DNA of 64,000 nucleotides, from NCBI GenBank assembly GCA_004380135.1, contig QXCR01000032.1, forward strand, positions 1 to 64,000, in the 5' to 3' direction. The notes under the pieces are model-generated. The model ran no database searches. It worked only from the letters and a program-made list of their open reading frames with translations, and was not told the DNA's origin. The stretch is from Stemphylium vesicarium (taxonomy: Eukaryota; Ascomycota; Dothideomycetes; Pleosporales; Pleosporaceae). Below, in pieces: positions 1 through 11,486 of the stretch (position 1 is its first letter; the number at the start of each line of letters is the position of its first letter). Both the position numbers and the translations under genes were made by a program.

Positions 1-874
1 GGGGGGGGGGTTACATGGTGGATACTGCGAGATCTTAGAGCAAAACAAGTCAGCTTCATCCGTCGTATGATCTGAGATACAGTCACATCTTTGGCTATGA
101 ATGTTTTCCTGTAGATGAATTCATTTTCCACCTCACAAACAGAAACTCATTTCTTTGCAACGGTCATGCAAACTGGAGAGATTGCTTTGTTGTAGGCATG
201 ACCGAAGGATCAAAGTTGCTATCAGTCAGTTCAGTCAGTCCGGAGGCCTCCGGACTGACTGAACTGATGTTTGAAGGCCACTGAACTGGACTGAGCTGAC
301 TGCCAAGATTCAATCAGTTCAGTCAGTCCGAACTGAATAGACTGACTGGTAGCCAGTCTGCGAAGGATGCAAATTAAGGTGTGTGCCGGACATCTTTTGC
401 GCAGGGTTGTGACTTGCAGCCACCTCTCCTCTGCTCCTGCCCAAGGCTCAATTGGTCCACAGTGAAAGCGTCTCCAAATTGGTGCGGAACGGATCTGGCG
501 CATGATCGCGAGGCATATGCGGAAGCATGTGAATTCTCCTTGGTTGCCCACCCTACCCGCTCCCCACCTCCGGGCCAAGCACTCTCAAGCACGCACACCA
601 CCACAAGCTTCAAGCTGAGCAAAAGGTCTAGTACTCAACTGGGGAAATCGTCGAAGGAGCCTCAAAACCCACTCAAAGACCCTTCTTTTGTAAGTCATCG
701 GCCTCGCGCAAACATTTCACTTGCTTGTTTGCAATCGCCAGGTGACTCTCGTCATCAGCCATTGAAGTCTAAAGACCTGTCTGAACATATTGACTAATTC
801 TTCGCTTGAAAAGCGTGTGTAAGACGCGCACGAAGCCCGCTTCCTCCACAGGCGCAGGTGGCGAGCGCGATCTA
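1..874. other. Non-coding 5' region of the window
   Basis: I see no credible gene here. ORFs on both strands are low-complexity shadows without family features. The first ten bases are a G run, possibly an assembly or contig-end artefact. The stretch holds a perfect palindrome at 226-267 and a partial third copy of its arm at 314-330. It may include the old promoter of the pseudogene that starts near 875. Confidence 0.6.
226..267. repeat. 42-bp perfect palindrome
   Basis: Two 21-bp arms meet with no spacer at 246/247 (centre CGGAGG|CCTCCG) and pair at every position. The arms are built from repeats of CAGT and TCAGTCAG. A 17-bp stretch of the same arm (TCAGTTCAGTCAGTCCG) occurs again at 314-330, followed by a partial reverse copy. 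It could extrude a cruciform or be the remnant of an inverted-repeat transposon end. No target duplication was found. Confidence 0.85.
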
Positions 875-2510
875 ATGATCGTCTACAACTCGGACGGAGA
901 TGCTCGCAGCGGGCGCGAGAGGCCCACACCTCAGGGCGAAGACAAGGTCAGCAAACGAGTCAATGGATGTCCAGAGGTTCAAGCGACAGTGACTAAAGAA
1001 GGCAAGGTTATTAATGGAGATACTTTGCTTCGAGCCGCGTTGGATACCGACAGCGAATGGGACAGCGACAGCGAGTTATCCGACGACCCAGCTCCGCATG
1101 CTTGTCGCGAACTGGTCAACAAGCCATCGAGGTCGGAAGAGACGTTCTTTCCGCACGACACCGACGCAACCAAGATCGTCGCCGTCGTCCAGCTCAAGCC
1201 TCCGGGTAGTAGCGACTGGTACACACAGCGAGATCTGTTCTCTGAGCAGCGCGACTCCACCTAGGAAGACAAAAACGAAGAAAACGACACAATTTTCGAC
1301 TCTGAGCTCCTCGCCTACAAAGTTTCATAGAGGTTTCGCACAAAGAAAGGCAATGGTCATCCACGATGAATCAAAGTCTCTACCTGGCGATGGGAACGAA
1401 CAAAGGACGGTCAAACCGAAGTCTGGGTACCGAGATTCGTTTATCGCCGCTTCAACGCCCGCACGCACAAGTACCAACACATACATCTTGCCGAGAAGAA
1501 GATGGAAAATTTAGACCCGAACGACAAGAAGTGGGTGTATGCGTACAACAAGTGGGTCGACCAAATAAAGCGTCGCTCCGACAGCACGTATGTCCAAGAC
1601 AAGCAACGCGACCACTAGACTGCGAGTGAGATCTGTGCGATGTATGACGGCTTCAACGAATACCTGCACATCAACGGATTCGATGCTTTCAGTAGCATGA
1701 ACAATGCTACTTTTCAGCGAGTTCTCGATGCTATCAACGCGGCCGGCGACAACATCAGAAGCTTGGAGGGCCTTCGTGGCCATATTAACTCTGCGCACAA
1801 GAAAAAGAACGCGAGTCTGGCATACCTTCGCAATAATGTACAGGGTTTGGTGGAGTACATGGAACAGGGAGGCGTCGTTCCTGATGATGAGCAGTTTCCA
1901 AAGCAGTTCATCCCACCAGAAGAGTTCCCCTCTGGTCCCCGAGCCAGAGTTGGCAACAATCAATCAAATCAATCAAGTTTGCTTGAGACAGACCACCTTC
2001 TGATCTGTGCCAAGTGTGCACGGACACCAGAGTGGTCTGTCTCAAGCAAACTTGATTGATTTGATTGATTGTTGCCAACTCTGCCCCGAGCCAACACGCG
2101 GAAGAGCAAAATCGCTGGAAAGTTAAGTCGCATGGATGAGTCTAAGACGACTGATACCGATACAGGTGGAGGTATTGGAGCGAGACACGACAGTTCCGAT
2201 GGTGCCAGTGTTAGCGACCAGTCGTCAGGGTCGCCAACAGCAAAGAAGCGAAAGCGCAGTATGAACGATTCCGAGAACGAGGAAAAAAACGATTGTCTCT
2301 TTGAAGACGGAATGACAGAGAATGGGGCGGAATTGAGGACTGATGGCAGCGCAAGCAGCTCCGAAAAGCAGAAACACGAAGACACGTGATCATCCTCCCC
2401 CGAAAAAGCCCCAAATGACTCAAGTTACCAACTTCGTTCCGGATCACGCCTTCCCGAGCGCCGACTCAGATGATGATCTTTCAGATCATCTTATCGACAT
2501 GGAAGAGTAG
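875..2510 (+). pseudogene. Broken paralogue of the uncharacterised gene at 9928-11481
   Basis: One reading frame runs from the ATG at 875 to 2389 but is closed by TAG at 1262, TAG at 1328, TGA at 1367 and TAG at 1616, and by a transposon inserted at 1945-2083. Translating through the stops gives a protein collinear with the gene at 9928: an ERPTP motif near the N-terminus, a serine/aspartate stretch, an EETxxPH segment leading to TKI/TKV, a DPxxxxW...Y.KW block, and a helical region after it. The last part has KKRKR-type basic signals. Past the TGA at 2387 an acidic tail may continue in another frame to the TAG at 2508. Three of the stops are TAG preceded by C or T, fitting C-to-T mutation. 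Function of the family is unknown; nuclear location is inferred from the acidic and basic tracts. Confidence 0.75.
1945..2083. mobile_element. hAT-type MITE, 139 bp
   Basis: The element has 52-bp terminal inverted repeats, identical over their full length (1945-1996 and 2032-2083), beginning CAGAGTTGGCAAC and ending GTTGCCAACTCTG. It is flanked by a perfect 8-bp target duplication, CCCCGAGC, at 1937-1944 and 2084-2091. An 8-bp duplication and CAGAG ends are typical of hAT elements. The 35-bp core holds no ORF, so it is a non-autonomous MITE. It sits in the coding frame of the pseudogene and adds 147 bp with the duplication, a multiple of three, but carries its own in-frame TGA. Arm identity suggests a recent insertion. 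Confidence 0.93.
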
Positions 2511-2922
2511 GATGATCGACGTTGCAGCCCCGCGTCCGTACCAATTGTGTATGTAACCGGGCTTTGAGGGAACAACTCTTGAGGGACATGTTTGCAGGAC
2601 GGACCACAGGTAGATACTACCTACAGAATCAGAGCATTGATATGATGATGTGCATGTAGCTGACGATAGATGATCAAGATGAGATGGTGATGAGATGCGT
2701 GTAGGAGATCTGGGGTGAAAGGAGAGATGGTGAGTGAAGAACTACTGGAAATACGGCAGGCGCAACGAACCTACCCCGCAGTCTCGCCCACAAACGCAGG
2801 CACTAACCGCAGAGCCTTCCCCCACCATAGTCAACTTGACGCTACAACACAGCCAATTTGACTTTTTTTCTTCGATTTCCAGATACCCCACGAGACATTT
2901 CGTAACGGCGACATCAACAAAA
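2511..2922 (+). promoter_or_regulatory. Upstream region of the PRMT3-like gene
   Basis: Non-coding stretch between the pseudogene and the methyltransferase start. It is C/A-rich close to the ATG (CATCAACAAAA just before 2923), as in many fungal leaders. No clear TATA box was seen. Confidence 0.4.
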
Positions 2923-4517
2923 ATGTCCGACACTGATTCTGACACCGCCAGCTCGGTCGGCAGCATTGTCGAAGACGCCAGCGAGCCGGACACGACCACC
3001 TTCAAAGATCTATTTTCGGATCGACAATGGAGTCGTGTGTCAGACATGGTAGCGCATAACAAGGCTGAGCACAGCTTTGACCTCACTGCTATCATCAAAG
3101 GCCTCGGATCAGGTACGCTCGCGAGCATGCGATGAATCATTCGCGCCTAACCTATTTGGGATGAACACTAATTCTGTGAACAGATGCTGACGAGATCACC
3201 ATCATCAAGTTGATCAACTACTTGCGATCAGAGGCGCAGAAAGGCACAGACCCCAAGTCTATCAAAGTCACATTAGATAATCTGTCGAGCGATAAATACC
3301 TTCAACCAGTGCTGGAAGACGATGCTCTACTGTTCGAGCTCGGCGAACTCATGCCGAATGATGACATCAAGGCTCTCGACTACGACGAGTATGAGGCCAA
3401 GCTGCACAAGGACATGCCCGAAGACTTCTCCAAGATCAAGCTTACCAATGACCGGGATCAGGACTACTTTGAGTCGTACAAGGGCAACAGCATTCATCGA
3501 GAGATGATTGAAGACCGTGTGCGAACAGAAGGGTACCGCGACTTCATCGACAAAAACGCCGAAGTGTTTGCGGGGAAGACGGTGCTGGACGTTGGTTGCG
3601 GTACTGGTATTTTGTCGCTATTCTGCGCGCGAGCGGGTGCAAAGAAGGTGTTTGCCGTGGACAATTCGGGTATCGCCGTCCGTGCGAAGGAGATCATCGC
3701 AAAGAACGGGTACCAGGATCGCATCGAGCTGATCCAAGGGCGAGCTGAGGACTTCAACACACAGCGTCTGATCGGCAAGGAGAAGGTCGACATCATCATC
3801 TCGGAATGGATGGGCTACGGACTGCTTTTCGAAGGCATGCTCGACTCTGTATTGCGCGCTCGCGACATGTACCTCAAGCCTGATGGCATCATGGTGCCGT
3901 CTCACTGCAACATTCGTCTCGCACCAATCAGTGATGCCGACTGGATAGCAGACAGCACCAGTGAAAAGTTCTGGAAAGACATTTACGGATTCGACTTTTC
4001 ACCCATGATACCAGGTGGTCTCCTCAACACTCATGAGATCGGCGTCTTCGATGTTCCCGAGAAGGCGCTATGCGGAAGTGCGAACAGCCATCTGCTAGAG
4101 ATGAAGACAGTTTCGGTGCAGGACCTGAGCTTCAAGATCCCGCTCCGCATGATACTTGACCGCGACATCACTTCACTCGAAGCTATTGCGATATGGTTCG
4201 ACACCGTCTTCATCCACCCGGGTAGCACGCAAGACGTGAAGACGCTCGACAATGTTGATTGGGGCAAGAATGGCATTCCTGGGCTCGGCTTTTCCACCGG
4301 ACCTCGCAACACACCAACCCATTGGCATCAAGCTGTACTTCTATTGGATAAGGAGGTCGCGGATAAGCAGGTGTACAAGAAGGGTAGTGTCTTGGAGGGT
4401 ACCTTGACATATGCAAAGGAGAAGGGCGACGACCGGGGTATTACGGTGACGGTCGAATGGAAGGGCAAGGGAGAGCAGGGAGACGTAGAGGGCAAGGTAG
4501 AGAGGACGATGGCTTAG
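2923..4517 (+). CDS. rmtB: Protein arginine N-methyltransferase, PRMT3-like
   Basis: Type I protein arginine methyltransferase moving methyl groups from S-adenosylmethionine to arginine; PRMT3 enzymes act in the cytosol, chiefly on ribosomal protein uS5. Two exons, 2923-3112 and 3184-4517, joined over a 71-bp intron (GTACGC...ACAG), give 507 residues. The SAM motif VLDVGCGTG lies at about 197-205, the double-E loop SEWMGYGLLFEGM at about 270-282 and the THW loop at about 442-444, so the catalytic core looks intact. The N-terminus matches the PRMT3 C2H2 finger in spacing, but DLFS (29-32) stands where CLFC is expected; the histidines at 45 and 50 remain. Zinc binding is therefore doubtful. The symbol follows Aspergillus usage and is an assignment by similarity. 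Confidence 0.92.
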
Positions 4518-5022
4518 TATGAGGGCATGGTAGAGAGGAACTAGATACCGCTAACTCACGTTCAAGCAAGCGCGTCGCGCGTCGTGTGATGCTGCGAAGC
4601 CGGTACAAGTTCTTCCCGGAATGCCGGCAAAACGCGCTAGCGTTCCGATTCCGAGCTGGGCTACGGAAGGCTTGCAGTAACCCGCGCACATGAACACTGC
4701 TGCTCTTGACTAGATGATAATGCCACATTGATGTTCGAGGCGCATCAAACACATTAATTCGCGTACTATGCCCAACTTGAATAGATATGTACCAATTATA
4801 CATGTGTAAAGTCTCGAAAGGATGCACGGTGACGACATTCTACGTGGATCGTGCGCGTGAGCTTTAATCATCCCAGGAACCCCAGGTGTCGCACGTCGCA
4901 CCGCAAAACACCGAAAGCTTGTCGAGACAGCGCGAACGTGTCCAAGGCATCATAGACCTACTCCACAATAGACAGTCGCCCAAGAATGTTGCAGCGACGG
5001 TAGCAACGCTCTCCAAACTTCC
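4518..5022. other. Intergenic region, PRMT3-like to RAV1
   Basis: Two genes on the same strand are separated by about 500 bp. This must hold the 3' UTR of the first and the promoter of the second. Short ORFs here show no family features and I see nothing else. Confidence 0.5.
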
Positions 5023-8000
5023 ATGCGCGGCATTCTACCGGGGCGCCCGCAGGCTAGACTGCAAGCCGTGGCCCATGGCTTGTGGGAGGGCCTCCAGATT
5101 ATCGTACGACGACGCATTGCCATGTCGCATGTGATGCCACTGACCGGATCTATGAATAGGCTTACATCTCGGGAAACGCACTCATTGTCCTCGACCGACC
5201 GAACCATGTCCTGCAGACGCTGTACATCGACGAGGAGTTCAAACTCGAGGCAGTCGCCATCGATGAGGGCACCGGCAAGCTCGCTGTATGCTCGACGCGA
5301 CAAATATACATATATCGACCGTATGGGCAAGATGAGGGTGCTATCAAGGTGGGCACGGTACGCGAGGAGCACGGAATAGCTGCTGATGTTTGCAGTGGTC
5401 GCTACAGGGTAGCATGTCACTGCTCGACGACGACGACTTGATAACAACCCTCTCATGGGGTATGCCCGACGAGCTGCTCGCTGGCAGCGCTTCCCTGACG
5501 CTCTTCAACACGCACAGCGACATCGAGCGGATATGGACCAAGCGGCTAGCGAACCCCGTCAAGTTCGCCCACTTCTCGCCCGATGCCGAGTTGATAGCCT
5601 CAACCGGCAGGTACGACCGGCTGCTCAAGATATGGCGGCGCACCTCGTTCGGATCAGCTGACCAGAGCTTCGACTACTTCTACCTCCCACACCCGAATGC
5701 CATCACCGGTCTGCACTGGCGACATCCATATCACAAGGAGCAGTCGGCGGACAACGTGCTCTACACAATATGCGCGGACAACAAGGTGCGCGTTTGGGTG
5801 CCTGGAGAGCATCATGGGGTGGATGGCATGCACATGTGGGCAGAGGTGGACCTTATCGAGTCTATCATGGAGCGCCACGTACCGCTGGACCAGCAATCGA
5901 AAAAGCGATATGCCTTCTTCATTGACGGAAAGCACTTTACGCACGCTGCGGAAAGAGCGATGCAGCGGGCTTCACCCGAAGAGAAGGACCACGGCATTGC
6001 GCTTCATCACCTGATCGAAGTCGCGAATCGCAACCCAGAAATCTGCGTCGTGCTCGATGACAGGGGCAACATGTCGGCTTGGGGATTCGAAAACGTGGGA
6101 GCAAAGATCAAAAAGATCACCGACGTCTTCAACATTGCGCACGTCGATAGTCTGCAGATACACTTCGCCAAGGAGCCAAAACCGGCCGAGGACAATGCGC
6201 AGTTCTATGCCTTCATTGGCGATAAGCCCGAGTCCGAACTCACAATACTGTCGCACCATTTTGACGGGCGGATAGAGTGGCTAGAGTCGCGCATCGACTA
6301 CCTGTTCGACCCGTCATCACAACCACTGCGCATACAGCGCAAGGCCATGTGGACAGGACACTCGCACGCTATCAAGAAGGTCAATCGTACTGCGAGTGGC
6401 AAGGCGCTTGTGTCGCGGACTACGACCGACGAATGCATAGTCTGGATACAGCAACAAAGCGACAATGGCATGACCTTACATCGACACAGTAGCGTAAAGG
6501 TCACCGAGCATATCCACCGTACGGCGCTCCTACAAGAGGGCAACTTCGTGGTTTTCCTTCATCACAAGGAGATTTCGCTGTGGGACACAAGAGGCCATGA
6601 AGGAGTCCAAGTCATGCGCTGTTCATATGAGCTACAAGGGAAGCCTCTGTGCCTTCTGGTTATTCCTGAGATTGAACCTGGGGGCAAACATGTTCACATC
6701 GCAACGGTGAGCTCTGAGATGAAGGGCATCTGTTGGGAGGTCACATTTCCAACCCTGGACAGAGACCCGGTGACTGGACGCAAGCTCTCGGCGAGGGCGC
6801 ACACGAACGGCTACACGAATGGCCATCAGGAGAGCTTGCTAGAGTATTTTTCTACATTCGATCTTGGATCGGGTGACGACCTTGCATTTGTACTCCCAGT
6901 GGACCCGGCCGGATCAGCGCCAGTCATATCGGGCTTCTTGGATACGTTTGCACGAGATATCGCTGTCTCATACACGAATTCGGGTGTAATCAAGTCATGG
7001 ACTGCCCGCGTGGACCTGGAAGAGCGGAATCTGGAATGGCTATCAACTTCAGAGGTAGACACCGGAGTCATGAGTCCGTCACTTGCTAGCGGCACCTCGA
7101 TACGAAAGGCTGCATTGGTGGATGCCGAGCAGACCACGCTTACCATCTGGAACACTCGGAGCGCACAACTTGAGCATCAGGAAAAGTTTGAAGGCAACGG
7201 CATTATCTCGGATCTCGACTGGTCATCCACTCCAGACAACCAATCGATCCTCGCTGTTGGCTTCCCACATCGGGTTGTCATTTACGCACAATTACGCTAC
7301 GACTATCTAAATGCCGGGCCCTCGTGGGTGAAGATCCGCGACGTCCGTATCCGAGACATCACGCCTCATCCAATCGGAGATTCGGTGTGGCTTGGTAGCG
7401 GCAACCTGGTTATAGGCGCAGGTAATCAGCTTTTCATACAAGACGAGCATGTCCAGATTTCTGAAAGTCTCTTCCCCAGCCTGCGGACGATTTCGCGCAA
7501 GACCGCATCTATCGATATCTTCGATGCCGTTAGCCGTCTCAATGGCCCGCTGCCGGCTTATCATCCTCAACTACTTTCTCAATGTGTCTTGGCCGGTAAG
7601 CTTTTGTTGGTACAGCGCATCCTAATCCGCCTCTATGCAAAACTCAAGTTCTGGATCGAGGGAGAAGACCTGGATAGCACTCTTGGCTTTTCGCCTGAAG
7701 ACTTCTCTGAAGACGAGGTGTGTACTTCCCAGAGAATTGTCGAGAACCTGACTGACATTTTCAGGCGCAAATGACTTCGTCCCGAAAAGAGATCACCTCG
7801 TCATATGCTGACTACTCAGACGACATTGAGCCGGAAGCTGTGACAGAAAAAGTCGCCTCGAACCTCAAAGAGCTTTTGACCAAGAAACAGATCCCTCTGC
7901 TATCAAGTCGAGAGCAGTTCCGTTTAGCAGACATCATCGAGTGTATTGGCATGGTCGAGAAACATCGTCGTTCAATTGACGAAAATGCCGGCCGATTCTT

Positions 8001-9373
8001 ACTGTTTTTCCGGCAGCATGTGCTCAGCGAAGTACACAAAGGGCCCATCTCGTGGCGTGAGATCATCTGGGCATTCCATTCGGGCAGCCAAGACATTCTT
8101 GTCGACCTTGTTAGCAGACACTTCAGCGGCAAGATGATGTGGCAGCATGCAAAACAATGCGGTGTCTTCATGTGGATGTCGGACACCAACGCATTGGTAG
8201 GTGTCATTTCGCTCTTCAATGTCCGCTTTACTTATGCCATTCTAGCGCGCTCAATTCGAAGTCATCGCCCGCAATGAGTACACCAAAACCGAAGAGAAGA
8301 ATCCCGTCGATTGCGCTCTTTACTACATAGCTCTGAGGAAGAAACCTGTTCTTGTTGGCCTATGGCGCATGGCAACGTGGTCGAGAGAGCAAGTCGCCAC
8401 ACACCGGTTGTTGACAAACAACTTCAACGAAGAGCGCTGGAAGACTGCGGCACTGAAGAATGCATATGCGTTGATGGGTAGGCGAAGATTCGAATATGCC
8501 GCTTCCTTCTTTTTGCTCGCAGACCACCTTCACGATGCTGTCAACGTACTGCACAATCAACTTGGCGACACGCAGCTCGCCATTGCCATCGCCCGAGTCT
8601 ACGGCGGCGACGAGTCTCCTGTACTATTGGACTTCCTGAAGAACAAGATCTTACCACAAGCCGCAAGGGAGGGCAACAGATGGCTCGCGATCTGGGCTTA
8701 CTGGCTACTGAACCGCAAGGATATGGCCGTGCGCGCGCTCGTCACGCCGCTCTCTGACCTTCTCGATGTCCCTGCAATACCCAATCCTCTAGCCAAGTCT
8801 TACCTGACGGATGACCCTGCGCTAGTAGTTTTGTACAAGCAGCTCCGCGAGAAAAGCCTGCAGACACTCCGCGGCGCCACCATGATTGGTATGCGTGAAG
8901 AATGGGATTTCGTTCTCCATACTGCGGGGTTGTATGATCGAATGGGCTGCGATGTTCTTGCGCTCGACTTGGTCAAGACATGGGAGTTCTTACTGCCGCC
9001 TCCACCTACCAAGACCTCCCTTGAGCGCCCTTCACTCAACCCGACTATGCCACGAGAGAGCTATGACAGCCATGGGCGGAACGCTAGCGCCACCGACTTC
9101 GACTTCGATCCCAGGAAGCTTCTACGAAGACGCAGTTCGCTTGTCGTCGCCGATCTACCAATCCGGGAGCACAACCATAATGATCTTGCAGAGAGTAAGG
9201 GCGCGCTGGAGGAAGATAAAGAAGGAGAAGAGGCGGGCAGTGGTGAAGAGGAGGAGAAAAAGGAAGAGGCTGAGGAAGAAGAGAAGCCAAAAGAGGAGCC
9301 AAAGAAGAAACCTCCGCCTACTCAGTTCGATGAGCCGGACGCGAACAGTCTTCTGGATGCTTTTGGCTTCTAG
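5023..9373 (+). CDS. RAV1: Rav1, RAVE complex subunit for V-ATPase assembly
   Basis: Rav1 is the large scaffold of the RAVE complex, which promotes reassembly of the V1 and V0 sectors of the vacuolar/endosomal proton ATPase (counterpart of animal DmX/rabconnectin-3). Five exons: 5023-5103, 5160-5348, 5396-7717, 7765-8196 and 8246-9373, with introns of 47-56 bp, giving 1,383 residues. The start MRGILPGRPQARLQ fits the family N-terminus. WD-repeat-like segments fill the first half, and the Rav1 C-terminal domain includes the stretch around YYIALRKKPVLVGLWRMATW. The last 70 or so residues are a glutamate/lysine-rich tail ending in a short DANSLLDAFGF segment. All exon joins keep frame and restore conserved text. 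No sign of damage. Confidence 0.95.
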
Positions 9374-9927
9374 TACAAGTAATTCGCATGAGGAGACAGG
9401 AGTCTGTCTAAAAGTTGGACTACGTACATCTAATTCAGTACTTCACCAAAGCGGGTCTCTGCTCCTAACAGCGTGGCGTTGTCGGCGTGGGTGTCAGGTT
9501 GCATGAGGCAACTACTGTTGTTGTTGTTGTTGTTGCAATAAGCGATATGGTTTGTCGCTGAGATCAACACAATGTGATGCTTTTAGTATGGCCCTCTTCT
9601 ATTCTTCTCCTCATATTCATCTCTTCCGACCATGTCGTCTTAGTCACATTCTTCATCCCAACTTTTCGTAAGACATCTGTCCATCCCGACTCCCGTCAAA
9701 CAGTCTCACGGCAAACACAACCAGGATTCACCTCACCTTTCACTTGAAGTTTACAATGACGCAAATCCTCTTGCTGCCTAGCTTTAATCTCGCTTGCGAT
9801 ATCGGTTTGTCCCTTTAGCGGCAAAAAATTTGTTGTTTACAGCACTGCAGTTTGTACTGGACACACCGTCGCCGGGCTTCAATCCGCATCACCCACAACA
9901 ATATCTACAACCAAGCGCGACGACGAC
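9374..9927. other. Intergenic region with a short TTG repeat
   Basis: Lies between RAV1 and the next gene on the same strand. It contains a run of about seven TTG triplets near 9510-9535 and pyrimidine-rich stretches that probably belong to the promoter of the downstream gene. No ORF of interest. Confidence 0.5.
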
Positions 9928-11481
9928 ATGACGCTCACCGATAGCGAGCGTCCCACACCAAAATGTCGTGAGAAAGATACAGAAGCGTGTTTGGCTGTCG
10001 GCGGCGTCCAGGAAACAGGCGTTGACGCCGACATGGCCAGCATCATGGGCCAGCGGCTTTTCGACGCAGCCCTTTCAATCTGGAAATCATCCTCTTCGTG
10101 TGACAGCGACGACGAGAGCGAGCTCTCCGAGCCTCCTTCCTCCGCTGAGCTGGACGACTTCGCCGGTGAACTAGGCTTCGCGAGCGAAGACGAAGACATA
10201 CCCCACACCCGACCTTCATCATCCGTCTTCATCAAACAGCAGCGTCTCAAGCAAGAAGAGACATTGACACCGCACCCCACCTCGTCTACAAAAGTCACCG
10301 CCACGCTGCGCATTGTCGAACCAGACGGCAGCGGCGATTTTGTCCAAATTGATGAGATACCCAAGGTGCGCTGTGCGCCTGCTTCGGGGGCTAAGTTGGA
10401 GAAGGAGGATTTGTATCTTTGGCCACCTGTTTTGGAGAGGAAGATGCTAGGGAAGAAGGTGGGTACCACGGCTTGGTTCCTTGACACCACTACCACTACC
10501 ACCAACACCAACATCATATACATCCGTACCCTCCCCACCGGCGCAACCCAAACCTTCACACCCACCCTCATCCTCCACGCCTTTTCCAAAACCAACAACG
10601 CCTCCATAAAAGCCTACCTAAACACCTCTCTTGACCCAGACTCACACACCTGGGCAACCAAATATGCGAAATGGATCCAGCAAATCCACTCGCGCAACGA
10701 TCCAAGCTGGAAGAAGACTCTAACAAGGGACGTCTGGACTGAAGCCGAGAAAGCAGAACTACTCGTATGCGTCCAAGATTTTGTACAAGAGTTCGGACTC
10801 AAGGCGCTGGGAAAGAGGACGGGAGTCAAGGGCGCGATGAAAGATAGCGTGTTTGCGGATTGGGCGGACAGGATTAATGCGGTAAGTGGAAACGTGAATG
10901 GGAGTGGGAGGAGTAAAGATGCGGTTCGGAGTGTGTTTTTTAAGGCAAGCGTTTCGAAGAATCGGGGCGTTTTTGAGATTTTGCAGTGGGCTGAGAGGGC
11001 TAGGGGAGGAAGTTCTAGCGGTGCTGGAGGTGCTGATATGGAGGATGGGGAGGATTGCATCAGGGACGGGGATGGAGATGGGTATGGGGAGAGGAAGGAC
11101 GAAGAGAAGGATATCCAGACACAGATGCAGGACTTGTCGAATCAAAACGGCGAACAGCGTACCAGCACCAAACTCACGAAATCTCCCACAACGGGCAAGA
11201 AACGCAAGCGACCCGCCCCTGCTCCCGCTGTCGATGAGGAGGTTGAGAGGGATGATGCGGACGCAGAGGACCAGACAAAGACTACCATGCCACCGAGGAA
11301 GAAACGCAAGAGGCGGGGGCTGGCGAAAGGGAAAGGTAAGATACCAGTCAGGTCGGAGGGGTTTGGCGAGAAAAGAAGGCTTGTGCTGGAGAAGGCTAGG
11401 GCGTTGGTTGAGGACGATGGGAGTGATGGAGTTGGTGGTGTAGAGGGCGAGGATGGCACATTGGCTGAGAGTTTTGGCTGA
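9928..11481 (+). CDS. Uncharacterised acidic/basic protein, truncated by frameshift
   Basis: A single-exon ORF of 517 residues that I do not recognise by name. It has acidic serine-rich tracts near residues 50-90, a threonine run near 185-195, a helical region at about 265-360 with a DVWTEAEKAELL segment that could be SANT/Myb-like, then several basic clusters (KKRKRP, PPRKKRKRRG), which suggest a nuclear protein. It is paralogous to the pseudogene at 875-2510. A 13-bp tandem duplication at 11461-11486 puts the frame out: with one copy the protein would run about 47 residues further, to a TGA near 11620. That extension repeats the theme VLExAxALVExD already present upstream, supporting it as former coding sequence. 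Confidence 0.8.
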   Translation: MTLTDSERPTPKCREKDTEACLAVGGVQETGVDADMASIMGQRLFDAALSIWKSSSSCDSDDESELSEPPSSAELDDFAGELGFASEDEDIPHTRPSSSVFIKQQRLKQEETLTPHPTSSTKVTATLRIVEPDGSGDFVQIDEIPKVRCAPASGAKLEKEDLYLWPPVLERKMLGKKVGTTAWFLDTTTTTTNTNIIYIRTLPTGATQTFTPTLILHAFSKTNNASIKAYLNTSLDPDSHTWATKYAKWIQQIHSRNDPSWKKTLTRDVWTEAEKAELLVCVQDFVQEFGLKALGKRTGVKGAMKDSVFADWADRINAVSGNVNGSGRSKDAVRSVFFKASVSKNRGVFEILQWAERARGGSSSGAGGADMEDGEDCIRDGDGDGYGERKDEEKDIQTQMQDLSNQNGEQRTSTKLTKSPTTGKKRKRPAPAPAVDEEVERDDADAEDQTKTTMPPRKKRKRRGLAKGKGKIPVRSEGFGEKRRLVLEKARALVEDDGSDGVGGVEGEDGTLAESFG

Positions 11482-11486
11482 GAGTT
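11461..11486 (+). repeat. 13-bp tandem duplication causing a frameshift
   Basis: TTGGCTGAGAGTT occurs twice back to back (11461-11473 and 11474-11486). The present stop codon (11479-11481) lies within the second copy. Thirteen bases shift the frame by one, and the frame that would follow a single copy stays open to about 11620 with acidic, repeat-like protein text. Confidence 0.9.

Noticed and set aside
4886..5134. A separate small plus-strand gene before RAV1
   Set aside because: It overlaps the RAV1 first exon in another frame and has no family features; the RAV1 frame from 5023 explains the region.
9879..10607. A 242-codon minus-strand ORF over the uncharacterised gene
   Set aside because: It is antisense to the plus-strand ORF and low in complexity (runs of valine and serine from reversed acidic and threonine codons).
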